Assembly: GCA_006503535.1 (NCBI GenBank)
Contig: QYRS01000011.1
Location: 682,001 to 746,000 of the forward strand
Length of the DNA: 64,000 bases
DNA from: Arthrinium phaeospermum
Lineage: Eukaryota > Ascomycota > Sordariomycetes > Amphisphaeriales > Apiosporaceae
Direction: 5' to 3'
In this document: one piece after another, positions 47,519 through 60,481 of the stretch
Layout of the letters: each line of letters starts with the position of its first letter
Position numbering within the stretch: the stretch's first letter is position 1
Notes under the pieces: model-generated
Told to the model about the DNA's origin: nothing
What the model saw: the letters and a program-made list of their open reading frames with translations, nothing else
The model's database searches: none
Program-made: the position numbers and the translations under genes

Positions 47519-49607
47519 GTTCACGGCTCTATATCAGATGTTTGTAGGATCTATGACGAGGAACAATCAGGGGCAATTCGGACAGCGGTCTGGTGCGTAT
47601 TGAAACTCAGCTGTCGTAGGAAGCCGAGAACCTGGGTGTGGTACCATGCTCTTTATCTTCATGGCCTCGCCGAACGTTCGAAGATTTCCTCTCGAACCGC
47701 CCATCACTTCTACCGAGCCATGGAACCGCCGTGTGATGAGTAGCTCCGGGTAAAGGCCAAGGACGGGCGTCATGCTGTGGTGACGGCAATTGCCAAGAAG
47801 CGAAATAGGCATTTGCCGGTATTGCGATTAATATACTGCAAAAACTCCGCATGGGCTGGGGTAACTTGACAGACTCGGTAGCGACCCCTGATTGGACTAA
47901 CACCCTCGTCCCCTATATAACAACATTAACAGTCCCAGCCAATATGAGGGAGAGGATAGACCAGCCTTGCCACAACGGACATGAGTCTTCTCAACCCCCA
48001 CATTCTAGCCCTCTTGGGTGCTATTTCTCGGCACGTCTTCTGCGTGTTCCAGTCAGACCTTGGCTCCTGGGAGATCTGGTCCTCAGGGTGTCCTTCCTGG
48101 GCAAGGCGGCTAGCCATGTGTTCAGTGACTGGTCGACCAGGCCTTTCATCCGGTCGTAATCGGACCTTTCATATCTTCGTGGTGTTAGTCGATGCATGTC
48201 TTCAGTCATACATAGCATCGATGCCGTACCAAATCAAAATGGTCAGAAACACGAACGCGGTGCTTACCTTAGGCTCGCAAAATCCTCCGGATAATCACAC
48301 ACGTGGACCGCATCTGCCGTGGAACGCTGCACTGCCGAGTCACCTTGACATGTCGATGCCCAGATTAGGAATGCAGACTTGCGCGCAATCTTCATCGCTA
48401 CAGTGCCAGGGCCAGGTCAAGATACACGAGAAGTGTGCCGGGGTTGAGCACAACCCGAATGTCAAGCCTTTGCGTCCCGGATCAGACGCTGACACGTGCG
48501 ATGAGAAGAGCATTGTTGCAGTGGCACCAAAGTCCAGTTGATCAACCTGACTGATGGTCACGAAACTCGTGGTGTGCAATACCTCCCTCGGGGTTCATTG
48601 GTCCACTTGCCTACCATCTCCTCTCAGCAAGCAATGCAATGTTAGAGGCTGTATCGACGCAACGGCAGGTAACCAGCCACCTTGGTCTGGCTGGCAACAG
48701 GGCTATTTCAGTTTCATAGTCATTCGTCCGTCGTGCGTAAATCTTATCGTTAGCGCAAAACATGGCTTTCAACATCAATTCCTTGAGGCGGTTCAGGAAA
48801 TAGTAGCACCGATTGATATAGACTACATTATAGCCCATACGAGAGCTGTCAGTCGTCTCCTTTCATGGAATTCACCAAAAACAGAGACAAAATGAGAGTT
48901 CGAGTACTGGTTAAAAATACCACCCTATATATGGGGAATTGATAGACGGGTAGGCATTGCTCGGCACTTTTGCTGACTGTATGAGGACCTGGAATCGAAA
49001 TGGGTTTGACAGTGAAGTTGGTTCGAGTCGCAGCGCACCAATGGAGTAGCACGCCAAGTAAAGACGCTAAATCCTCATTGGGCCGCTCTGCGCTTTCCCT
49101 TTTTGCGACGTAAGCTTTCATTGACGTGCACTAAAATCTTTACAGTACGACTTTAAATACTTCCAGTAGCGGTAATGCATTCGTCTGCAAAGAATCGATG
49201 ACGTTATCTGCTGGGTTCGGGGAGTTTCCAGTGACGAGTCCGAGTCCGAGTGGTGCACAAGCATAGTGAGTGCTGCAACCTCATCGGCTAAGACTTCTTT
49301 GTGAGATTCTTGGTCCGGGTTTTCTCACGAACATCGCATCACTATCGATTGGCGTGTAACAAGGGTTCTAGCTCATTTGTATGTTGCTTTAATGGTCACG
49401 CAGCCCGCTCGTTTGTAGAAATTGCGAGATTAGAAGTCACTTCTACTCCGTTTTGTTTTCATGCTTCCATACCCCCAGCAGTAGCGACTATCCGAGTTCC
49501 GTGTTTCAGATCGTGGGATTGGTCTGGAGCTTTGAAGACCGATATTGTCTTTCTCCCAAGTCACCAGAACAATATTGCCATCTGCTTGATCTACCCAGTC
49601 GCCGAAT
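47519..49607. other. Long intergenic region
   Basis: This is 2.1 kb. A 186-codon plus-strand frame at 47981-48541 has no domain, splice partner or coding-like composition and was not called. Nothing else is supported. Confidence 0.55.
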
Positions 49608-50770
49608 ATGGCTGGTACCGTATATGTATTGGATAACTATTATCTTGCCATCACACTGCTCATCACCATCGCATATCAGCTCTTTTTCTTCTCCATCGCC
49701 TTCAGCTTCAAATTCGATAAGCTGACCGGTACGTAACAAGCTGCCCCGTCGCACCTTGCATATAGACGCATTCTCCTACTAACCTCCAAAATCAGACTTC
49801 GCGGGCGGCACCAACTTCGTTGTCTTAGCCATCATAACCCTCGCCTTTAGCGGCCATCATCATGCGCGCCAGGTCGTCGTGTCACTGTTCCTCATGGCTT
49901 GGGCCCTACGGCTATCGGGGTTCCTGCTGTTCCGCATCCTGAAGACGGGCAAGGACGACCGCTTCGACGACAAGCGTGACAAGTTCTTCCCCTTCCTTGG
50001 TTTCTGGATTTTTCAGATGATCTGGGTGTGGACCGTCTCCATGCCCGTCACCGTTCTTAACTCGCCCAACGTCCAGCAGTACGAGCAGCCACCGTTCGGA
50101 ACCGGCCGCGACATTGCGGGCGTTATCCTCTACGCCATCGGTCTCGTCATGGAGACGGTGAGTGATGCGCAGAAGTTCGCCTTCCGGCAGGCGAACGACA
50201 AGAGTACCGTTTGCGACAAGGGTTTCTTTTACTTCAGCCGGCATCCCAATTATTTTGGGGAGATCCTCGTCCAGTTCTGTGAGTCTCCCATTGAACGCGA
50301 TTGATACGATGACGGATTGGAGTGAGTCCATGCTGACAGGTCTAGCTATTTACATGATTGCCGTCTCGCCGGCTGCCGACGGTCATGTCGGAGGCCAAGC
50401 CTTCAAGGCGTTGTACGCCACCATCGTGGGACCTATCTTGCTGACCATCCTGTTGATGTTCGTCTCGGGCCTCCCGCTCTCCGAAAGACCCGGTGCAAAG
50501 AAGCGATACGAGAAGGGACTGAACTGGGAGGGCTACCGGCGTTATCTCACGCGGACGAGTATACTTGTCCCATTCCCGCCGCAGATATACGAGCATATTC
50601 CCACCATAGTGAAGCGCACGCTGTTCTTGGAGTTTCCGATGTATGTCTTCGATCCTGCGAAACACGCGGAGGGGGCGCCGGGAGCTCGATCTGCAGAGGA
50701 AGGCCAGAATGGCCAGCAGGGTGATGCCAGCCAGGGCCGGCAGAGTGGTGAACGGCTCACAGAAACGTGA
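49608..50770 (+). CDS. DUF1295/steroid-reductase-like membrane protein
   Basis: Exons 49608-49728, 49796-50278 and 50346-50770; 342 residues. There are about six membrane helices. The region FLMAWALRLSGFLLFRILKTGKDDRFDD, with ALRL..L..RI..GKD, and the FSRHPNYFGEILVQFSIYMIAVSP segment are the DUF1295 signature. This family is related to the C-terminal domain of 3-oxo-5-alpha-steroid dehydrogenases and to isoprenylcysteine methyltransferase-like enzymes. The HPNYFGE motif probably lies at the cofactor site. The C-terminal tail (about 295-342) is polar and Q/G/E-rich. The substrate is unknown; an NADPH-linked reductase acting on a lipid is the family-based guess. Confidence 0.87.
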
Positions 50771-51401
50771 GTACATGTTTGATAAGGGGGACGCGACAGG
50801 TCATTTACATGAATAATAAATAGTACAGTACATCTTATTAATCTACATAAGTTTCAACCAATTTACTGGGCATTTGACAGATGAAAAATGTATGTAGATT
50901 GTTTTGGTAATGTTTGTAAGAACGGAAGTAGCTGGGGGGTTGTTTACCTGCTGCACCTGCCGGATTTGACAATAAAATAGTTGAAGCTCAACAACAATTT
51001 GACCACCTCAAACACGCGCCCGTCCCACATCAGCAGTAGGGTCCTGGCATTGAGAAATTAATGAGATACCCCAAAGGGCATCTTGGATCGTTTTTTCCCT
51101 TACTTGTTACTGCTGGTTACGTCGGCAGTTGCACACGGTTTCATTGCATCTGCTTCCTACACCTGGCGTGGTCAAGCTGCTTCCTGCTCCTGCAAGCAAG
51201 TGCCTGAATATATCCATATCTTTACAGGCAAGAGCGCGTAAGTGATATTTATTTCATCGATCCGTTCCCTCACGATTGCTGTTCTCTCATCGAACCCTCA
51301 CAGCCTTACTTGTATAGAGTAAGCTGGGTCTTATTTTTGGTCTGATTTCTTTCACTGATGCTCTGTCTCAAACACAATCTCATACGAAAAGGTAGCGGCT
51401 A
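50771..51401. other. Intergenic region
   Basis: This is 630 bp, AT-rich at 50800-50900, with no supported gene. Confidence 0.6.
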
Positions 51402-52332
51402 ATGGGCGCACAGCAATCGACAGAAAACCAACCCAGGACCATGCCTCCTCAAGAGCTTTCTGATCACGAAGACGATGAGTCGTCTGTCTCTGACCAACCT
51501 CGCAGTACCAGGAAGTCTGCTGTTGCTCTGGGAGAGACAGACGATGATGGCATGGATTCCGATGATTCGGATACACATCAAGTCCAGGAGATCGTGAGCC
51601 GCCTCGGCAAGAAAGCAGAGGAACAGCGCCAATCTCGCCAGAAGGGCAAACAACTTGCGCAGAAGGATGCCGAGGAGGTCGAGATGGAAACGCCCAAGTC
51701 AACAAAGAAACGTGGCCGTCCTCGCAAAAGCGCCGATGCAACTCCGGCAACCCCCAAGTCGGCTCAGCCAGGCCTTGGTCGTGGTCGCGGTCGTCCTACA
51801 ACGCGAACCTCCAGCATAAGCTCAACGCCAAACCCGGGTCTCAAACAAGGCAGTAAGCCTGTCAGCTCTCTCTTGAAGCGAAAGGGCACCAGTAAGGCCG
51901 GAGCCGAAGGAAACCCGCGAAGATCTGCCCGCGCTGCAGCTATTGCCGACAAGGCAGCAAAGGCTAAAGCCGCCGATGAGAAGAAGGTATGTTATGTACA
52001 TGCAGTTCCTGCAAACATTTTCGGCTGTTTTCGCGGTTTCTAATACTGCCCAGGCCAGCGAGACTCGGGATGCCACGCCTGCCCCTAAGCGTTCCCGTCG
52101 AAATACTGCTAAGAAGAGCGGTGGCACCCAGAAAGGTGGCAAGCAGGAAAGTGACACCAAGAGCGTCTACGTCGTAGAAAAGATCGTCGGTCACCGTATC
52201 GATAAGACAGGAGCCTCGTTGTTCGAGGTCAAGTGGAAGAGCTACCCCGAGTCCCAGAACACTTGGGAGCCGAAGAACAACCTCAAGGGATGTGCCCAGG
52301 CACTTCAGGACTATCTCGCAGAGATTAACTGA
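51402..52332 (+). CDS. Chromodomain protein with AT-hook-like segments
   Basis: Exons 51402-51986 and 52054-52332; 287 residues. The ATG at 51402 is used; the ATG at 51441 is an alternative with a better start context. The C-terminal chromodomain, about 234-286, reads YVVEKIVGHRID..FEVKWKSYPESQNTWEPKNNL. It keeps the aromatic cage positions (Tyr, Trp, Tyr) and the WEP motif needed to read methyl-lysine on histone H3. The N-terminal two thirds are disordered, acidic then basic. KKRGRPRKSA and GRGRGRPTTR are AT-hook-like cores that may touch DNA. No chromo-shadow domain is present, so it is not HP1 itself. It could be a partner such as the CDP-2 component of the Neurospora HCHC deacetylase complex, but I cannot prove this. 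Confidence 0.87.
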
Positions 52333-53175
52333 TCCGATGAAAAGGGGGTTTAGAGCGTTGCATCCAGTTTACTTACGAAGGAGAATAGCCTAGTGGATAT
52401 CGTCACTTTCAGACGCAGGTAGTTGCTAGTTGGTATTCAATACACCTGCTCATGATTCAGGAATCGCTATAAATGGCCATTGCCAAGTATCCCATCTTCA
52501 ATAGAACACCGGGATAATCTGACGCGAACGGATAGTTCCTTTGGAAGTATCCGTAATTTACCAGAATCTCAGTTGGCTTGGCTGTATTTAGCACTTGAGG
52601 AGTCCTTTAAACCCCGATGCCATCATTTGACAAGCAAGCATCCGTATTTGGTGATACGTTGTCAGTAAAAACATGAACGTAATTTTACAAGATACGAGCT
52701 CGGATGCCGAGGCAAGACTGAGCAAGCCAACATGCACTCATATGCCCTGTCAGAGAAACATACGCAGATAAGCCAACAAGAACAATGTTGGCAATGGGGA
52801 TAGAATAGCACTGGAATCATGAACTGCTTGATATTGTTCTAGAATGAAGAATACTTGGACGTTAGAAGCTGTCCCCTGCAAGCATGGAAGCGAAAGTGTG
52901 TGTGGCTCCAGCTAAGGCAGGTTGGCAGGCTCTCTTTCCGACCCTTCTAGCTGGGTTGCTGGGTCTGGGCTAAAAGCCCGAACCCCTTGTCGCGCCGTCC
53001 CCACCTTTTCGTCACCCTGAACTTTTCTTCGACAGCTGTTCTTCTTGCGTAAGATTTTGCAATCTGGCAGGTCCTATCACCACCGAATTCATCTGGCGAC
53101 GCCTTCAGAGGAGACTTCCGAATACCCAACCGTCTTCCGAAGCATACTTCACCTCAGCGCCACCAGACCGTCAAG
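52333..53175. other. Intergenic region
   Basis: This is 840 bp holding the leader of the MPDU1-like gene, with no other gene seen. Confidence 0.6.
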
Positions 53176-54325
53176 ATGGAGGCTCTCAAGACCGCCCTGG
53201 AGCCGCTCAAGCCTCTTACGAACAGCCTTCCGGGCCCCATCCGCGACCTCGGTGTCTCGATCATCGGCGACACCTGCTACAAGACGCTGATTCTCGACCT
53301 CGACCCCACGGCGACCGAATGCGTTAAACTGGCCATCTCCAAGGGCCTGGGAATTGGCATCATCGGCGCGTCCTCCATCGTCAAGGTGCCGCAGATCATC
53401 AAGCTGGTCAACTCGCAATCCGCGTCCGGCGTGTCCTTCCTGTCCTACCTCCTCGAGACGTCCTCCTACCTCATCTCGCTGGCCTACAACGTCCGAAACG
53501 GCTTCCCGTTCAGCACCTTCGGCGAGACGGCCCTCATCCTGTGCCAGAATGTCGTCATTACCGTGCTGGTTCTCAACTACAGCGGTAGGGCAGGCGTCGC
53601 CGCTCTCTTCGTCGCAGCGCTCGCCGTCAGCGTCGTGTCGCTTTTCACCGACTCCGTAATCGATGCGAACGCGCTGAGCTACTTGCAAGCCGGCGCCGGC
53701 GTCTTGGGCGTGGCAAGCAAGGTGCCCCAGATTGCTGCAATCTTCCAGCAAGGTGGGACTGGACAATTGAGTGCCTTCACGGTAAGTTTGTGGTCTGCAT
53801 TTTTTTTTTTTTATGGAAAGAAGAACCTGCGGTGGTGTGGCGAGTATACTTCGTGTGTTCTTGCCTGCGTCAAGTCAACAACGGTGAAACCCAGCTCGCA
53901 TGTCAGGTCGCTGGTTCCAGGCCCAGTCTATAGACAGGGGCTAGTTCGACTGCTTGGGCTGCCAAGCGCTGTATCCATGACGACGCATGATAGCTGGTGG
54001 TGGCCGTTTGGAAACAATGGTCCTAAACATGTTATGTGCAACGAATGCTAATGATACTCTTTAGGTCTTCAACTACCTCGCCGGTTCCTTGTCCAGAATT
54101 TTCACCACGCTGCAGGAGGTGGATGACAAGCTGATCTTGTACGGCTTCATTGCGGGTTTCACTCTGAACTGTGTCTTGGCTGCACAGATGGTATACTATT
54201 GGAATGCGCCATCAGCCAAGGTTCGGGGCAAGATGAAGGAGGCCCCCGTAGCTGCGCCTTCGAACTCTGGGTCTTCAACTGCGACTCCCAAGAGCAAGGG
54301 CCCAACAACACGCCGACGTGGATGA
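53176..54325 (+). CDS. MPDU1-type PQ-loop membrane protein
   Basis: Homolog of mannose-P-dolichol utilisation defect 1, an ER protein needed to use dolichol-linked mannose and glucose in N-glycan and GPI synthesis. Exons 53176-53781 and 54065-54325; 288 residues. The two PQ-loops are visible: SSIVKVPQIIKLVNSQSASGVSFLSYLLE and ASKVPQIAAIFQQGGTGQLSAFTVFNYLAGSLSRIFTTLQEV. About seven hydrophobic helices are spaced as in the family, with a basic tail (TPKSKGPTTRRRG). Intron 53782-54064 is 283 nt, longer than others in the window, with 13 T near its 5' end. A larger plus-strand open frame that overlaps exon 2 (54199-54966) is out of frame with this gene and was rejected. Confidence 0.92.
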
Positions 54326-56900
54326 ATTGCGGCTTCGCGCATAGACGCCCGAGGCCAGCCGCATGTATGTTGATCTCGAGGCAAACTTCATTATATTTAA
54401 TACACATCACCTTCGTCCCCGCCAAGCTGTACACTAGACCTCATGATCAAGCCATGAGGTTACGTAAATCCTTGAAAGCCGTCGAGTCTTTGGTCAAAGA
54501 TACGGCGGGTTGTCTCCGGACAGCTGCAGCGGAATTGCTGATCAAAGGGTGTAAAGCGGCGGTCCAAAATAGGCTCTGCTTGCAAGGACTTGGCGTTGAG
54601 CACCGGAGCAATCATGTGTTATGCTGGCTACATGACCTATCGATCACTCGTCTCCTCATACTGTATTCGGCAACTTTATACTGTGTGCCAATCACAGCAA
54701 CTCTAGGACCCCCTCCAAGATCTGGCCAAAGTGGCGGACGGAACCCTTCTCTGCCTTTATATTTTCTGCTGTCTTTCTCTTGCCGGGCCTGCCATGACAG
54801 ATCAGATGATTTGAAAGCTTTTAGGCTTCCGCTGCGCGCCAAGAATTTAGATGGCGGCCCGCAGATAGCTCGAGAGCAGCGTCTTCTGAAGGCCAGGTAC
54901 GTAAGGTTCGAGGCTTCCGAGTCAATGGGATGGGCGGTTGTTAGGGTTGGGCACCAAGAAGAATGAACACCAAAAGCAAGGATGGCCGGCGAATGCATAT
55001 TCTCCTTACTGCAAGCCTCGTCATCCATATTGGATCTTCGAGCACTTTCCTCAATAATCCACTTGCCAAGAAAGATAGGCATCTTGTGAGACTAAGCGAC
55101 TCACAGCAGAAGCCGTGCGGTTATTTTGCACCGGAGACCTCTGTTCCAGATCCCAATCTGACGGATTTTCTCTGAGTTCAATGCTGGTAGCAGAATAAGT
55201 AAGTTACATACCGTCTCCGTCTATCGTCATTCTATCCAGGCATACGCATCACCGTGGATGAATCGCCCCGGGCGGGATACGCCTGGATGATGATCCTCTT
55301 GCTTTAGCTATGTTTGCCGATGATACGTTTCTGCGACTGAGTCCTACCAAGCCGTCCTCCATGCAGCCGAGCAGACATTGATCTGCAGGACGATCTACTG
55401 TGTATACTGCTGCTGCCTGCTAAAGGCAGCGAGCGAGTGCTGCGGTCATGGTATCCCGATCAGGATGCCGCGGGCAGCGTGGTGCGGGCAGACAGCCGAT
55501 ACCGCCAGCCGGCTAGATTGATTTGTTTTTTGATGATAGCCGACTCTGAACCGGGTCTTGGCTACATTCTTCCTATCTTGGCCGTCTATCTCAAGCTCGG
55601 GATTCCACACCGCAACAGACCCAGCAGCCGGGAAAAGACCTGGTATGTATGTAGTGGACGGTTATCGATCGCATATCCGTACATAGTTCCAGAACGTTCC
55701 TTGCCCCGTACTGCATAGCTACCTATGCAAGGGAAACCACGCTGTCCTGCTGTTCTGACAACTTCCTACCTGCCTAGCCGGGCAGAAAGACACAGGCTTC
55801 GGGGGAGATAAGTCATCCAGGGGAACCCAAGGGCCGGCAGTCGGTGCAGGCTGGATGAGCAATCAATCTACGGGGCGACATCCGCGCGTGGTGTTTATCA
55901 TCTCCCCACCGCAGTCTAGAAGGCCTCTGATTCGACAGCGTGAGAGAGCTGTATCATGCATGACAGCACAGCGTATCGGATCAGCTGTGCTGCTGGTTAA
56001 ACGCCCCTGCATGCGCGATGACTAGCGCATCTCCAATCGAGCTAGTCTCGCCTAGTGTTGCACCTAGCGGGCCAGAGGCGAGCGAGGCAAGCACGAGATC
56101 AGAGGACTTCTGGACCCCGACCTGCAAAGCCCTCTCCCATGCCTGCCTGCCTGCCTCCCCCAGTTTCCATCCCGCCGACTTGGCCTACTTTAATACACAC
56201 AACCTTTCTTGGCAGTCAGGCCTTACGGGAACCGGCCTAGCCTGCTGCCTGCAGAGCTAGCCTCTGCCCACGGGGGGTCTTATTATCAAATATGGGCTAA
56301 ATAAGCGGTGTCAAACGTGATATTTCACCATTCGCACGCAAGACTGAACAATACAAGTATCCCCTTTGTTCCCGACCCTTCCCAGGCTGGGGCTCGTCAA
56401 TTTGGCTCTCTACCCTATTCTCTCGACTTGCTTCGCCAGAAGATACTCGAGGATAAGCAACAGGTAATTTCCCCATACTGGATCCTCCCGCTCCGGTTCA
56501 GGTATTGCGCCTTCGTAAGCTTCTATTTTCTCATTCATCCAGATTATTGCATCAGCGCCTCCTAGTTCTGAAAAGGTGGACTGGACGCAATCTTCCTCTT
56601 TCTTAACTGCCAGATCCATCCGGCCCGTTGGCTATTATACAATACTATTCATTCTTCTGTCCATCTGACTGAATCCGTCAACATCCACATCATCCCATAT
56701 CATATCAAGTCACATCGCTTGCTATTTATCCGTTTCGTTCTGCACTTGGCTCGAATCGTCCATTTATTGGAGTCTCTTCCCACCCACCCTGCAACCAAGC
56801 ACGCATTCCTGCATTCCTCGGGACACTTATCAGATATCCCTTGAAGCCAATCCCCTTTTTCTTTGACCAATTGCCAGCTCTTGGGTTATCTCTGGGCACC
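54326..56900. other. Long intergenic region
   Basis: This is 2.6 kb without a supported gene. A CCTG tetramer repeat lies at about 56138-56156. The segment from 56600 is C/T-rich and is the likely promoter and leader of choline sulfatase. Confidence 0.55.
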
Positions 56901-58842
56901 ATGGCACCTGATCTCAACTCCATGCCGTCTTCCCCCTCCCCCCAGTACACCACCAACGGTCACCGTCAGCCATCGGCGGCGGCAGCCAATGGTGGTGCCA
57001 ATGACACACCTTCACCTGCGTCTGCAGGCCCCGAGCAGCCCAATATCCTCTTCATCATGGCAGATCAGCTAGCAGCTCCTCAGCTCAAGATGTACAACCC
57101 GGACTCTCAGATCAAGACCCCCAACCTTGATTCCCTAGCCGCCCGATCCGTCCAGTTCGACTCGGCTTACTGCCCCTCCCCCCTATGTGCCCCTTCACGC
57201 ATGTCCCTTATCACAGGCCTCCTGCCCATGAAGATTGGTGCATATGACAATGCAAGCCAGATCTCAAGCGACTGGCCCACCTATGCACACTACCTCCGAA
57301 GCAAGGGCTACCACACGGCCCTTGCTGGCAAGATGCACTTCATTGGAGACCAACTTCACGGCTACGAGACCCGCTTGACCAGTGATATCTACCCCGGCGA
57401 TTTCGGTTGGGCCGTCAACTGGGACGACCCTGAACGCAGGCTGGAGTGGTACCACAATGCAAGCTCCATCTTGCAGGCTGGCACCTGCGTACGAAGCAAC
57501 CAGTTGGACTATGACGAGGAAGTCATGTATAAGAGCCAACAGTTCCTTTATGACCACATCCGCGAGGGGCCGGATAACAGACCCTTCTGTATGACTGTAT
57601 GTACCCGAAGTGCAGAACACCCGTGAACGGGCACTACCGGTACTTGATTATCAATCCCATGCTAACCGCCACTGTCATACTCTAGGTCTCGCTCACACAC
57701 CCCCATGATCCCTACACAATCGAAGAGAAGTACTGGGATCTCTACGAGGGGGTCGACATTGATCTGCCCAAGGTCAAGATTCCCAAGGAGCAGCAGGACG
57801 CCCATAGTAAGAGGTTGATGAAGGTGACCGATATCTGGGATGAAGATTTCACAGACGAACAGATCAAGCGGGCCAAGAGGGCATACTATGGAGCAGTAAG
57901 CTATGTGGATGACTGCATTGGTCGATTGCTGGATACCCTTAAGAGATGCCGGCTTGACAAGAACACCATTGTCGTGTTCAGCGGCGATCATGGTGACATG
58001 CTCGGTGAGCGTGGTCTTTGGTAAGCTCCTTTCCGTCTGCACCAGCCTCTGTCCCCGATCCTAATCTTTCGCAAAGGTACAAAATGAGTTACTTTGAGAG
58101 TTCGGTTCGAGTGCCGCTCCTCTTCTCATACCCAGAAAAGTTCCAACCTCATCGAGTTACGCAAAACGTCTCTACATTGGACATCCTACCTACCCTGTGT
58201 GACTTGGTGGGTACCAAACCTTCTGTACACCTTCCGATGGACGGTCTCTCCATGTTACCCCACTTGGAAGGACGCGAAGGTCACGATACGGTGATTTCGG
58301 AGTACACCGGCGAGGGCACCATCAGTCCACTCATGATGATCCGCCGAGGACCTTGGAAGTACATCACTTGCCCCACAGATGCGCCACAGCTGTTCAACCT
58401 TGAGCGGGACCCCCTCGAACTGGTCAACCTCGCAGATTTGGTACACAAGCAAGAGCCTCTGTCAGCAGAGGAGGAAGAGGCCAAGGCTAAGTTCATCAAG
58501 TTTGAGGCTGAGGCCAGAAGTCGCTGGGACTTCGATGCAATCACACAAGACGTACTCCTTTCCCAGCGCAAGAGACGGGTGGTGTGGGACGCTCTCAAGG
58601 TCGGCCGGTTCGAGTCTTGGGACTTCGACCCTGCTACGCACTCAGAGGGAACTGCCAAGTAAGTTGCGATCACGCCATCTATGCCTTTAATCACATTGGT
58701 TCTAATCTATCTACACAGGTACATCCGGTCTTTCCTGCCCCTGGATGACCTTGAGCGCAAGGCCCGGTACCCGCCGGTGGACAAGTACGGACACGAAACT
58801 AGCCGATTGACTGTCGACCAAGCGGGCTCTCACGGCGAGTAG
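56901..58842 (+). CDS. Choline sulfatase
   Basis: Hydrolyses choline-O-sulfate to choline and sulfate, letting fungi use this osmoprotectant and sulfur store. Exons 56901-57596, 57686-58020, 58077-58658 and 58719-58842; 578 residues. The ATG at 56901 has the context CACCATGG. A variable polar stretch (about 1-45) leads into PNILFIMADQL, a metal-binding Asp region. CPSPLCAPSR contains Cys96, converted to formylglycine in the C-x-P-S-R motif. Others are AGKMHFIG, the GDHGDMLGERGLW metal/active-site segment and the choline-sulfatase C-terminus RSFLPLDDLERKARYPP. There is no signal peptide, in keeping with a cytosolic enzyme. It does not adjoin a choline transporter or betaine genes in this window. 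Confidence 0.95.
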
Positions 58843-59584
58843 GGTCTCGACGACAACGACTATGGAGCGATTGCAGCATGTTGCTGCATTGAAGGCGAAT
58901 GAGAAGGCTTGATGATGATGACGACGATTTGATGAGGAAACTGATACGGAGTTTTTTGCTTTGAGATACATTTGGGCCCAAAAGCGACAGTCCTAAAATG
59001 ATGCATGATACCTCTTTTCTTAGCTGATTTGTAAGTAGAGGTTATTAGATAGCGTGTCGCATGGCCCGAACAATACATATTACACATACCACTTACCCAA
59101 AGAGGCACAATATTTCTAAGCGGACACGTTCTGGTGACGTAGCAGTAAGCCGTCGAAAAAAGGGGTCCGTCTCTCCAATTGCAACAACGACCCTGCAGGA
59201 GGACCCCTGGAAGCTGGAGATCGACTGTGGGGGTGGCCTTTGGGGTACCGCTAGCACTCACCCCGGCATTCTTGGCGCACGCTATTTTCCGTCTGATTGA
59301 TTACTTGCAATTCGCTAAACAGACCCCAACCACCTTGCCGCTAGTCAATAAACACACGCCTTCAGCACACCTTCAGCTCCAAACTCCGACATCCGACCCG
59401 ACCAAGCTTTCTGCGTGCATCCAATCTACCCAAGATCAACCCATCACCAGTAGTTCCAGAAGTTGTCGCTAACAAAGGGCATCTACTGAATTGAGGCGCG
59501 AATTCGCACCCCCGCGACTCATCATCCCGCAATCAACTACCCCAACCATTTGGCAATGCCAATTGTGCGTGCGCCCCCGACACC
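58843..59584. other. Intergenic region
   Basis: This is 740 bp containing the MED8 promoter (C/A-rich at 59320-59560), with no gene seen. Confidence 0.6.
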
Positions 59585-60481
59585 ATGGCGTCGCTGAACA
59601 TTTCACCCGAAGAGCTCAAGGCTGTTGAGCAAACTCGCCAACGACTCTTTCAGCTCTCCAACAGTATCGGAAGCCTGAAACACGACGTACTCAACAGTCA
59701 CCCGCTACCCAATCTGTAAGCCTAGCCAGCCCTGACTGACACTTTGGATTGTACTGCCTGTCAGACGGAGCGAGATAGAGAGAAAGAAAGAACTAACCAC
59801 CACACCACTAGTGACTCCCTCCAAGCTTCCGCCGATATCCTCCAAAGCAACATCAGCTCGCTCCTGGACATCATTGCCTCCAAGGACAACAGAGAAGCCT
59901 TCAGCAGAATTGTCGTCCACCCGTCCCCCAACTTCCCCGGCCGCACGCAAGAAGGCATACTCTACCAACTCCTGCGAAAGAAGGCGGAACCCGGCGTCGA
60001 GGCGTCCCTGGACGAGGGCCGCAAGACCTTCCGCGAGCTTTGCGCCGCGGCCCCGGCAACCAAGGACGAGACGAAGGTGCGCGAGGACCTGGTCGACAAG
60101 TGGCTCGCGGCGCGCGACTACATGCTCAACGAACGGATTCCGACGTACATGGCCAAGGAGGCGCAGCAGCCCTTCACCGAGGAGGAGGTGGAGCGGGGCG
60201 TCGAGAACGTGCGGACGGGGCTGCGGCAGAAGGTCGAGATGGAGGATGACCGCGACTCGGACGACGACGGCGACGAGGAGGAGGACGACGAAGATGGCGC
60301 GGCGGGGCCGGGGCAGCAACAACAACCAGATGTCGAAATGCTCGATCGGCCACCCCAGTCCGCAGTCGCGGCGGGTCAAGGTGCGGGCCTGGGGTTGGGA
60401 GGGCTCATGGGTTCTGTTTCTTCCTCTCGGCCTCTCCGGCCAGGCCAGATACAACCACAGCAGGGGCAGGTCAGGAGGTAA
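59585..60481 (+). CDS. med8: Mediator complex subunit 8
   Basis: Head-module subunit that links Mediator to RNA polymerase II. Exons 59585-59715 and 59812-60481; 266 residues. The N-terminus MASLNISPEELKAVEQTRQRLFQLSNSIGSLKHDV is the Med8 start. It is followed by DSLQASADILQSNISSLLDII, PSPNFPGRTQEGILYQLLRKK and a helical region with VEDWV-like KVREDLVDKWLAARDYMLNER. A D/E-rich acidic stretch (about 180-200) and a Q/G/P-rich tail close the protein, as common in fungi. No frame defect seen. Confidence 0.92.

Noticed and set aside
47981..48541. 186-codon plus-strand frame
   Set aside because: No motif, no splice partner, non-coding composition.
48960..49060. B-box-like GGTTCGAGTCGC
   Set aside because: The T-arm fails to pair and no acceptor stem is present.
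54199..54966. 255-codon plus-strand open frame
   Set aside because: It overlaps the last exon of the MPDU1-like gene in another frame and shows no domain or coding bias.
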